From assembly GCF_021730395.1 (NCBI RefSeq), contig NC_069371.1, forward strand, positions 73,872,001 to 73,936,000: a DNA stretch of 64,000 nt, given 5' to 3'. This DNA comes from Mercenaria mercenaria. Its lineage: Eukaryota > Mollusca > Bivalvia > Venerida > Veneridae. Positions 35,401-44,505 of this stretch are shown here, one piece after another; position 1 is the first letter of the stretch; each line of letters opens with the position of its first letter. The notes below the pieces were generated by a model. The model saw nothing but the letters and a program-made list of their open reading frames with translations, did not search any database and was not told the DNA's origin. The position numbers and the translations under genes are program-made.

Positions 35401-38400
35401 CAAAACATTTTGATACTAAACTGAAAGAAAGCCACAGAAAGAAATACATTTCATTAATTGCATGTTGCGTTTGTTATTCTATCATGTATTTAATCTTGAT
35501 ATTATTTAAGATGGAGTCATTATTCAGATATACTGCCTCAATTTTGATACAGTTAAGACAAAAAACATGGTGTCCGAAAAGTGGTAATTTCTCCATGACA
35601 ACGGCTGATTTTTATTGTCGAATTGCAGATTTTTACCCAGAACATGTCAATCTGTCAGGTTAGCCCAAAACCTAATTTTTGACCAGAATCGCATTTGGAC
35701 CCAAAATCTCATGCTCTTTCACATATATATGAAATGTATTGCTATATTTAACGACACCAGTCTGTATTTATTGAATCATGCATTAAATAATGCATGTAGG
35801 GTCTCGCTTCATATTTATGTTGAACAGTCACCATATGGCGTAAATTTAAATGTGATGTAATATCCAGGAAGAAAACTCATCCAGGTTTACTAGACATAAG
35901 AAAATATGAATTAGAAAAAGTACAAAATGCTCAGTTTAAACTATTATGCTTTTTATATTTCGTACAGTCTGGAATTGCCAAGAATAACCTCAATATTTCC
36001 ACTGAACCAGTGTCTGCTTTGGAATATTGCAAACACACTCACAAGCGTCAGCACGAGTACTGTACTATTTATCACCCAAGTGGATTAACTAGCTCAGAAG
36101 CGGATATTTTTCAAGATGGAAGACAGTATATTGTAGTAGATATTGGAGGTATTCCATCAATTTATTTTGTTTAGAGTATGCTATAAAACAATGACATTTT
36201 GAACAGGAATGGTTGGTCCCAATCAACAAAGTGATTAACATAAAATAATATTGGACAGTTTCGATGAGTACTTATTTAACCCCATAACCGGAAATTTACA
36301 TTTATAGGAGTTTTCAAAAGAATGTGCTCCTACTCAAATGAATAGTTTGCTAACTAGTTATCAGCTTGTAATGTTTCAATTGCATAAACTAGGAAACACT
36401 ACAGATCAAGACGCAAACTTTCTCAGTCTATGCTTTCATGAAAATGACACTAACATAAGACAAGAACCTATCCGGCATCACTTAATTTAGTCACATTTTA
36501 TTGATCGTTGCTCGTTGGCATTTAGTTATTACATATTTCAATAATTATTATATAATTATCAAACCTCAAGAGGGCCCGACACAAAGTTCTGATAGAGAAT
36601 ATAATTTCGATATCACTGACACGATGTGTTATATGTAATTAGATAGGCAGTCGTTTAGATATAAGTAATTCTTAATAGTTGTGACTGCTGACATATATTG
36701 ATCATTTACGCTCAAGTTACCTTCGGTTTATTCTTCATTATAGGAGAAACGCTAGATGTCACAGTTATTAAGACAGGCCTCAGACGAAATGTTACAGAGC
36801 AGCATAAAGTTTGTGTTGTTGGGAGTGGTAGTAACAGCTTACACGAAGCACTTGACAATGTTTTGACAGACCTCGTTGGAAATAAAGCATATCACAGGTT
36901 CAGCACTGAAAAACATGATGATTATAGGTTTTTGCACAAAGTATTCAATGAAACACTGAAAAACGAAGATACACATTCTAACAGGGTCATCAGTGTGAAG
37001 GTACTTGAATTAATTGTGTTTGACATCGAATCAGAAGATAATTTTAAGACTGCCCTTGGTATGTCTCCTTATGCTGGTGAGATTAGTGTTTGTGCCGATA
37101 AGCTGAGATTGTCTGCAGCTTTTTGGAAAGGACTTGTAGCAGAATATTGTCTGACGTTAGTCAAGCAACTAAACGATGTGTTTGAGAAATACTCATGTGA
37201 CAAAAACATTTGTTTATTGCTTGTTGGAGGATCTGCTAGTTTTAAAACGGTCCAAGAAGCTGTGATGAAAGAATTTAATAACTTTGACATTTTCATTCCG
37301 ATGCAACCTGAAATTGCTACAGTCGGGGGTTCCGTAATGCTGGGACATGTCCCTCCATTTACGATAGATCGTGTTCCAAACGGAAGAGACACCATAGTGA
37401 TGATAGAAGATAATCAGTCAAAAGCAAGTGATTGTAAAATAGATGACCAAGCAGTCGCAAGTGATTTTGTGCAAAGTATATCCGAGATGTCAGTTTCGAG
37501 CGACTTTATAGAAGACGAAACAATAGCCAGATCATCGAATATGCAGACAGGTAAAATGTATAAAATACCAAATGAATTCTTTTTTTTTCTACTCAAAAAC
37601 TTACTCGAAAATTATAAAGAAAATAATTATTTGCCATCTGTTAACTTGTAACCATTAAATCCTTGTACAGAAACCCACTCCCAATCTTTCTCTCAAACAC
37701 GCAAATCATTGTGCCATAAAATCATTATCTGACTGTAGTCGCGGATATATTTGGCAAATAGTCCAATTCAGATTCTTTCATTCATTGTTGTAAAATGATC
37801 AGAATTTGACGAAATAAAGTATTTAGAATTATTAATACATGAATCCGCCCTTAAGTGGTATTCAAACATATACAATGTATGTTGATGATGGAACAGTTTT
37901 TATCTGTATTGAGGTACTCAATCTTCTATCACGCAGGACTGAAATCTTTGTCACAGAGATTGCAGGGGAAGCCACAAGAAATATCAGTTAGACGAAATTA
38001 TATTACTGCTGATGTTATCACAGCTTACGGAGACATAGATGCATCAAGACCATTGAAGGTGTGTTTTGCTGACGAAGATGACAAGGATATGACAAGAGAA
38101 ATGTTTGGGTTGTTCTGGGAAAAGACATGCAGTGTATGGTTTCGAGGAGAAAATGCTACTATCCCGCTAGTACCCGTTGCGAAAAGAGCAGAAGCCAGAC
38201 GTGTATTTCCGGTTCTTGGTAAAATTCTAGAGCATATGCTGTGCATACTTGGTCAATTCCCTACCCAGATATGTCGTAGTCTTGTTCTAGCTATAGCTCA
38301 TCCCGACAAAGATGTTGATGCTGATTTAGTGCTTGATGATTATCTACTGTATGCACCGGAAAGAGAAAGTATTCTTTTGTCACAGAGTTTAGCGAAGTCT

Positions 38401-38991
38401 GATTGGTCTGAAAGTAGAAAGAAGCGTCTGACCAGATTTTTCAGCGTGAACAAGATTTCAATGCATCCAACACCAAAGTCATTTAGAGAAGACCTTTTAA
38501 ACATTGCTTATGCAGAAATCATCGACTCTTCACATGTTTATGTTGCATTGATGAGGCGAGGAATTTCTGATTTTGCTTTAAAGCACTTCTTTGATGTTCT
38601 TGACACTGACGGTTTGAGGTCAGAGTATGAAATGACAAAACCCACAACTGAAAGAGTTGTTCAAATGATTGAAGATATGTTTGACAAAGCTGGCTTTAGT
38701 GCAGAAGAGAAAATCATCATCAATTATCTCAGCAACATTATCAGTGATATGAGCAAGAAACAACTACGACAATTTCTGATCTGGCTCACAGGTTCTCCTT
38801 GTATGCCTCAGAAAATCAACATTACTTTCAACACATCTGGAGGCAGGTCAAAGCTTCCTGTAGCACATAGCACAAGTCACGTGCTCGAACTGTCCAGAGA
38901 CTATAGTTCGTATCAAGATTTTGAGCGTGTTTTGATGGACGTTCTGTCAAATGAATTCTTAATTGTTACAGCAGGTGAATCTGGTCGTTAA
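23476..38991 (+). CDS. MSP - HSPA12 (Hsp70-like) - pseudo-HECT fusion protein, copy 1
   Basis: Nine exons: 23476-23533, 24135-24287, 25049-25158, 27562-27645, 27788-28123, 28374-28598, 35968-36148, 36744-37550, 37937-38991. All junctions are GT-AG and phase-compatible, and the sum is 3009 nt (1002 residues plus TAA). Residues 1-135 form a VAP-type MSP domain, about 160-610 an HSPA12-type Hsp70 ATPase domain, about 610-651 an acidic linker, and 652-1002 a HECT-like domain. Separate MSP and HSPA12 genes would be only 142 bp apart, and the MSP part lacks the coiled coil and membrane anchor of ordinary VAP, which favours one gene. The paralogue at 59.4-63.8 kb keeps a relic of the MSP first exon. 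The inferred role is FFAT-partner docking joined to a chaperone-like fold and an inactive ligase fold. The alternative is two genes, with translation starting at ATG 27794. Confidence 0.8.
24360..24595 (+). repeat. Palindromic MITE with GGCCGCGCCA ends in intron 2
   Basis: The left end ggccgcgccatgagaaaacc and the right end ggttttcacgtggcgcggct are inverted repeats. Inside are further inverted copies of cagcatggatccagaccagc. A second, partly deleted copy is at 49155-49373. It lies 70 bases after exon 2 of the MSP part and is noncoding. Confidence 0.85.
25159..27561. repeat. Intron 3 of the fusion gene, with a degenerate tandem repeat
   Basis: From about 25400 to 26150 there are diverged units containing cactcacccgttcgtcggc, taagctggtatctcagtatc, ggaatggattgaagc and ttcacatgcttgcttactgt, spaced about 140-180 bp. 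From 26150 to 27561 no gene or clear repeat was recognised. An open frame running into exon 4 from upstream (27451) is read-through of intron sequence. Confidence 0.5.
28865..29376 (-). mobile_element. Tc1/mariner-type transposon, internally deleted
   Basis: The ends ATACTGGGCGTCAATGAAAA and, in reverse at 29376, ATACTCAGCGTCACTGAAAA form terminal inverted repeats next to TA. On the minus strand about 29115-28920 encodes a transposase start, MSHLRETQRHQAIGMVDAGL then KVRELGRRMGCSH, the helix-turn-helix region of Tc1-like transposases. It then decays near TGHP-like codons. The catalytic DDE part is absent. Confidence 0.75.
29973..31075 (-). mobile_element. Non-autonomous element with CGCTCGCTACAGTTT ends
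   Basis: The left end aaaggcgctcgctacagttt and the right end gaaactgtagcgagcgtcct are inverted repeats about 1.1 kb apart. The interior is AT-rich and has no recognised coding sequence. The inference is a MITE-like DNA element nested in the foldback. Confidence 0.5.
31385..31722 (+). repeat. Palindromic MITE, copy 2
   Basis: Inverted relative to 21674-22020. It has agttcccaaacgtggtttat, the internal palindrome with ctcgggttattctacgataa, and the shared flank gtgctacgcacctggatcgg. Both ends of the element match copy 1. Confidence 0.8.
32056..35722. other. Right part of the 7-kb insertion, no recognised gene
   Basis: AT-rich with only short open frames. A tRNA-like SINE head is present on the minus strand (see 33190-33535). 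The rest shows no domain, tandem array or terminal repeat beyond the right TIR. Confidence 0.4.
33190..33535 (-). repeat. tRNA-derived SINE, third family
   Basis: On the minus strand GGCAGTTAGCTCAGTACATA (box A) and AGGTTTGAATCCCTGC (box B) are spaced as in a tRNA near 33535-33465, followed by a nonhomologous body. The downstream boundary is uncertain. It is not called a tRNA gene because the arms pair poorly. Confidence 0.45.
37937..38991 (+). other. HECT-like domain exon with catalytic Cys replaced by Thr
   Basis: A single exon encodes about 350 residues. N-lobe features are QEISVRRNYITADVITAY, LKVCFADEDDKDMTREMFGL, LVPVAKRAEARRVFPVLGKI and PTQICRSLVLAI. The C-lobe has EEKIIINYLSNI, QLRQFLIWLTGSPCMP, RSKLPVAHSTSHVLEL and YSSYQDFERVLMDVLSNEF. 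Active HECT ligases have LP.AhTC at this place; here the cysteine position is Thr964 (codon 38872-38874). The second copy also has Thr. Known HECT chemistry needs that cysteine for the ubiquitin thioester, so this domain is probably not a conventional ligase. Confidence 0.85.
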
Positions 38992-40660
38992 AACAACCAC
39001 AAAGAAACGAAATAGTATCGACGAAGAGTGTAAAGTGATAAACATTCTTGCAACTACATTTAAATATTTTGATATTCGCTCAATACATGATGATTTATTT
39101 AGTCTGATCCAATATGGTGATTTCTTTGTGACACTTGATGTGTGACCGTTGTCACTTTGGTACGTGTAGCTCATGCTGAAATTCATAAAATTCAGTATTT
39201 CCTTTAATCCTTTCAAAATAGGCATTTGTCAACATGTTTTATTGAAACGCTATATGCCACGATTTCAAAACCATCAGGTAAGTTTTGTATTGGAGAGTCC
39301 ATGAAATTATACTGGATATACTGGACTTTCCAGGTTCGATGCAACCATGTGAACTTTTTTATTTTGAATTACGTCCACGTTATCTGCGTTGATGTTTTGC
39401 AACATAAAATCAACTTAAAACCATTTATAATAAGAAAAAAAAATACTGATTAACTTATTTATCTTTTAACAGTGTAACGCTATAAAGAGATATTCGACAT
39501 TCTTTTCCGAGAACAAGCAAAACAAGCAAATTTCTATATCATTATCTGAATGACAATATGAATTCATAAATGTTACAGCAGATAAATCTGGTCGTTGAAA
39601 CAACCACAAAGAAACGAAACGGTATCGAAGAAATGTGTAAAGTTGTATACATTTAAGGAATTCAGAAACGCATCATCCATATATTGAATTTATTTCATTC
39701 TTGTAATTTATTTCTACTATTTTTATATTTACTTATTTATTCATTAGGTCTGATCCACACTGTAAAAATATACTGTAATGTTTACGGTATGTACCGTTGA
39801 ATAGTTACGGTATTTTGCCCGTACAGATGATTACGGAATTTAGACCGTGAACCCGCGGTAATTGCTGGAATAAAATAGCCGCCGCCTGAGACCAACGTGT
39901 AGAATATTTCTTGTATCAAATTTTTCTTGTTTAGAGATGCTTTTTAATAGCAGCTGTCCAAACATTTTCATGTTCGCAAGACGCAGCTGATATAGGTGTT
40001 CAAATACGCGACTGGTTTCATTAAACAGAAAATGTGTACATTACAAATTCTATAACAATGTTTCTACGGTAAAATTCCTGGCAGCTGGTTCCCAGTACCT
40101 TAACCGTTAAATAACAGTTAGGCCTGTAAAAAAGGAAACGGTCTGTCCTGTAAGTTTTACGGTAAAATTCCTTGAAACCAGATGCCAGGATGTTTACTGT
40201 AAATCATTATGGTATGTCTTTACAGTGGGTATGGTGGTTTCTTTTGTGAAGCTTGACGCATGACCGTCCTTACTTTGGTGCGTATAGCTCATGCTGAAAT
40301 TCATTAAAATCAATATTTACTTTTATTCTTCTCAAAATAGACGTTTCTCAAAAACTTCATTGAAGCACTTTCAAACATCATCTGGATGTTTTTGTATTGG
40401 AGAGTCCGCCAAAATATACTGGACATACTGGACATTCAAGGTTCGATGCATTCACGTGAAGGTTTTTATTTTGAATTACGTTCACGTCATCTAATCGCTT
40501 TTTGCGACTTAAAATCAAATTAACCTTTTATCATTGGAAAAACTTATTTATTTATTTATCTTTTAACGGTGTCACGACTTAAAACAGATGTTAGTTATTC
40601 TTGTCCGAAGTTAATCAAAAGAAACAAATTTATTTATGTTTGAATGACACTAATCCGAAT
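38944..40660 (+). repeat. Tandem duplication of the 3' end of the fusion gene
   Basis: About 607 bp starting inside the last 50 coding bases (38944-39550) is repeated at about 39551-40650. Matching pairs are ttacagcaggtgaatctggt/ttacagcagataaatctggt, gtattggagagtccatgaaa/gtattggagagtccgccaaa and the tttttattttgaattacgt stretches. The second unit is longer only because of the 470-bp MITE at 39758-40227. The duplicate is untranslated; the coding sequence stops at 38991. Confidence 0.8.
39758..40227. mobile_element. MITE with CACTGTAAA ends
   Basis: Terminal inverted repeats CACTGTAAA...TTTACAGTG bound 470 bp with no coding frame, rich in ttacggta-type motifs. The first duplication unit has uninterrupted tgatccaatatggtg at this point, so it acts as an empty site. 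Family not assigned. Confidence 0.7.
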
Positions 40661-42707
40661 ATGAGCTTCATTTATGGTATGATTGAAAGTGAAATTTATA
40701 GAAGCTCGTTTTCATATAGAAACCTTTTCTCATATCATTCAATGCATAAGATTGAAATTGTATCATTTCTGTGTCATTTCTTTGACACTTGATTTAAATG
40801 CTTGAAAAAAAGACACCTTTTTTAATTTGAAATGTACTGATAATATGTTGTGTTTCCTCTAGTTTATGTTTGTGTATCTCTTTTTTTTTTTTTGATGAAA
40901 TTCTTTTCATGAGAAAAGTTTTGCATATTTGTGAGAATGTTAAGATGGCTCTGTTACTTTACACTTAGGATTTAACTCCTCTTATGAATGTTATACTAGG
41001 CCTTGAGCCAAGATCTCAAATTCCAAAAATTGGCGAACAAAATTTTAGTGCCTTTCATTTTAATAGTTATATGTCTGTTGTCTTTGAAACAGTCGGCGGC
41101 TCTCTTTGATATAACTTAATGGCCGATTTTCTTGAGTTTTACTTGCAATCATTATTTCGTTAAGATTTTGAGGATAATCTGTTTGCTTTGGAATACGGAA
41201 GGCTCATTCAGTTTTATAAATATTTGTAACATATAATACTAAAGTAAGAGCAAAGAGTTCTCGTGATGTCTCAATGACAGGTATAGCTCAATATGTGTCA
41301 TGTTTTGTATTTTTAAGTAATGCACTTATCGTTTGTTTATATAGCTTTAAGCAACTGTGTATTTTAGCTTGAGAATTTTAAGAGTTTTATTTTAACAAAT
41401 ATTAGATAGTATGTGAATTTTATTCGGGACAGAGTCAAAAGCAGATTGCGGAATCTTCGAATAAGATTGAATGAAATTCCATAGTTTGTGTATATAATTC
41501 AAGTAGCATATTGAGTAATGCACATTTATTGATAAATGTATTTAAATTTTATAGTTATAAATGTGTGTTTTGTATGAAAGGATAAATTCATTAAAGTAAA
41601 CTTATTTTGTGTGTTCATTTAAGATGTATGCTGAGTTTTCTGTTAACCAAAGAGGTGTAGTATCACTTACATTAATTACTGCATCACTTAGTATCAAAGA
41701 AAATTGAAATAAAGCCGGAAATGGCTTTAAAATTAATCCTATTAAATTAATTTAGTCAATGGTGCCGATCGTCCTGAGCATTTATGATTATGCAGAACCA
41801 ATGCAAAAATGCATAGACCCTCTGGACAAACAGTTTATAGTCCTCGAATCGAACATTTGACTCCGTAAGATCCCGGGTTTCGACACAGTTGGCATCACAA
41901 CTTAAAACAAGACACTTGTGGGGGATTTTAATTGTAGTTCCAGCTGAAAATTACCATGTGTAACCAAAATAGAAATGTGTTAGACTAAACTATTAGATGC
42001 TTTAGTCTGCAGTATATAAATGACAGTAGGAAATGATTATACTCGGTTAGTTCTACAGTTATAAGTACTATTTACCAGAATTAAAATGTTTCTTATTGCG
42101 ATTTAACCCTTTCTTGGGGGACAAATCATATTGAGTACTATTAGATGCACACTGTATCATGTATTAGTTATACCGTATATAACTTTTCCATTGTACTGAA
42201 ATAACACGGATATGACTAAGATTAACAAACGGGGTTAACTCAACAATTTATATTGTATGAACAGGTTGTTTCCCTTGATTAAAGAGAGAGTTTATGGTAA
42301 GTCTCTAGCTTATCCCCTACAGCAAGAAGTAAACAGAACATTTGCATTATTTTAAATAACTTTAGCAAGAGAATCGACTATATAATTGAAAACATTTTAT
42401 TGACGAATCATCGCGACAGAGTTAATTAATCAATAAACAGCTTAGCAAAGGAAATTGACAGGTTGAATTCGAAAACGCTACTCAAGTACGGCATTTTATG
42501 ACCATCGTCTTCAATCATTTAAATTGCTATGCGCAACGTAGTCTAAATTCTTCAAGTGGAGTCACTTAGTCGGGTATTGAGACACACATTGCGGAAGGGT
42601 ATGTTTAAGATCACAACTGGATTGTAGTTGAACAAATCATACTGATGGAAACGACAAAAGCACTCGTATGCAGACTGAAAACAGTTTTATAGTTTTCGTT
42701 TAGATAT
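40661..42707. other. Gene-free stretch
   Basis: AT-rich sequence that may include the distal 3' untranslated region of the fusion gene. A faint tRNA-like segment (gatcccgggtttcgacaca near 41870) may be a SINE relic. Nothing else is supported. Confidence 0.4.
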
Positions 42708-42963
42708 TTACGGCTAAACGACACAATTATGAGTCATATGGCGACTTTCCAGCTTTGATGGTGGGGGAAGACTCGATGTGTGACTTTATGCATTATGTCA
42801 TCACTAGAGGGCACCTGGGTAAAACCACCGACCTTCTGTAAGACAACTTAGCGTGATGGCTTCCTCATAAAAAGAATTCAGAGCCCCGAGTGAGGCTCGA
42901 ACCCACATGAGAAGCAAAATGTTTGAAGTCAGCGACCATAACCACTTGGACACGGAGGACCCT
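42708..42963 (-). repeat. V-SINE-like element, near full length
   Basis: On the minus strand it begins with gtccaagtggttatggtcgc, has GGGTTCGAGCCTCACTCGGG and the usual body, and ends in a degraded tail. It lies just upstream of SLC23 pseudogene C. Confidence 0.7.
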
Positions 42964-43049
42964 ACTGTTTTATGGAGTAATATACATGTTTTATATGCTG
43001 TTCAATTTTAATATGACACAAGCCTTTTTTTTTAATATAATTTCTGTTG

Positions 43050-44505
43050 TTTGATTTTTTTTTCTCAAAATGTAAGATAAATACTTAGTGATATCAAAAT
43101 ATTTATGAATGTATTTGTTAATAACTTCTTAAAAGTGGACTATTAACCAGTATGTCATTATTAAAGTAAGTGTACGTAACAAATTCTACGATTGTTCTTA
43201 TGAAAGAGTTTGTGTATATAGTCATTCATCATGATAACACACCTATATATATTATACTGTCGTCTATATTGACTGAAAAAAAAATGTTGAAAAGACGTTA
43301 AAACCGAACACACATATATAATATTATTATGAAGACCTAACTGTCCAATATTGCTGGTGGTGTTAAAACGCTTGCACTGTGTTTGCAAGAGGGCGCGTTG
43401 AAACTTATTTAGACATATAAGGCGCATCTTTTTAATATAATGCAATAGCTTGAAAAAATGATGGTGTAACTTTTGTTCAAACATTTACTAAGTACATTTT
43501 AGTACATTTACTAAGCTTAAGTAGTGAAATAACAACTTATATTAGTGTATTGACAATAAGTTTACAAGATTTACCAGCATATTTCGCTTTCTCTTTCAGT
43601 TTAGAAACAAGTAATGAAAACGCAAAAAAGCCAGTGGCTATTGTTGTCTTGGTCAACCTTTTAAATATTCTGTGTATGGTATTTTTTAAAATATTAACAT
43701 AATTATGTCGTACTTACAGATTACTACATTGTTGTTACATGTATAATGTTCTTGTGTAAATCTAGGTCTACTTTCTATGATCAGATTGCCAGCAGAAATA
43801 TTTTTGACTCTGTTGGTATACTCTACATTGCAATAGGAATTTACGGTAAATTTTCGGCGCTGTTTATCACTATACCTTATCCTGTTCTTAGAGGGCTAAC
43901 GTGGTTATAGTAGGAACATTTCTTGGTGTTATGATAAACTGCTAAGAGGTAAATATAGATGAATGATATTCAGTCATATCTAAGCAATTAACAGCAAAGT
44001 GAACGACGCAAGCTGTCAGCTGAAAAATGGAGGCTGTTTAAAAGGAGGTAGATCTACCGTAATTTTCATAATAACATACACCACACGAGTTTCAGTGTAT
44101 TCCGATCAAGCAAATAGACGATACAACTGTAAAATAACTATTCATTCGTAGCGTATAATAACATCCGAATGTACATATTTTTCTCAACTTTTCAGGACAA
44201 GAGAAATTAGATTGACTTTTGTCAATGTTATTGAAGAATCCAAACATCCTTTTAACATTTTTAGCCTGCTTTCTCGATAATACAGTCCCAGGTAAAACTT
44301 AACATTTCAGTTTGAAGCGCACATTTAATTCATCTTTACTATCCTTTGCACTCAGGATTTATCTCTATCCTAAAAGTATTCAAGATTTTGTATGTTATTA
44401 GAAATGTTATTACTATATAGTACATAATACTTAACACAGGGACGCGGAAGGAGACAGGAATATTTGGTTAAATGGCGAGGATTTTGTGTCTCCTTTGAGC
44501 TTCCG
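43050..44505 (+). pseudogene. SLC23 pseudogene, copy C (partial, non-processed)
   Basis: A duplicate of the 3' half of SLC23 copy B that retains introns. About 43050-43770 matches intron 7 of copy B without the LINE. The acceptor gtaaatctag of exon 8 is present at 43760-43769, but exon 8 itself is gone and the sequence passes directly into the end of intron 8. An exon 9 equivalent (43785-43948) has a one-base deletion near GGAY and a TAA where copy B has AGT. The exon 10 equivalent is missing. An exon 11 equivalent (44196-44291) has TGA in place of CGA. The last exon is cut off near 44505. It is clearly non-functional. Confidence 0.88.

Larger units (their letters stand above)
28675..35722. 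mobile_element. 7.05-kb TIR element in the HSPA12 intron, family unknown
   Basis: The left end GTGACGCACCATGGCAATTT continues to ggtccaaat. The right end, read in reverse, is GTGAAAGAGCATGAGATTTT followed by gggtccaaat, so about 30 bp of imperfect terminal inverted repeat. ATAT flanks both ends as a likely target-site duplication. The matching intron of the second gene copy (60621-60938, 318 bp) is continuous across the insertion point, an empty site. No transposase was recognised; the interior holds a Tc1 remnant, a foldback pair, a palindromic MITE and a tRNA-like SINE. It is probably a non-autonomous or decayed DNA element. Confidence 0.7.
27788..37550 (+). other. HSPA12-type Hsp70 ATPase domain exons of the fusion gene
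   Basis: Motifs in order: phosphate-1 VASIDIGNTYTR (D167; HSPA12 usually DFGTT), FDSFGYDALDKYM, LFKEIKLPLY, EEIYWVITVPAVFTDRAVTL, SGIAKNNLNISTEPVSALEY (HSPA12 EPEAAS..C region), phosphate-2 VVDIGGETLDVT (380-389; family GGGT), and the adenosine motif LLLVGGSASFKTVQEAV (543-545 VGG). It ends in GGSVMLGHVPPF as HSPA12 proteins do. The order and spacing fit HSPA12A/B rather than canonical Hsp70; there is no substrate-binding domain. Glutamate in the phosphate-2 loop may weaken ATP binding. Intron 6 of the gene is inflated to 7.4 kb by a TIR element. Confidence 0.9.
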
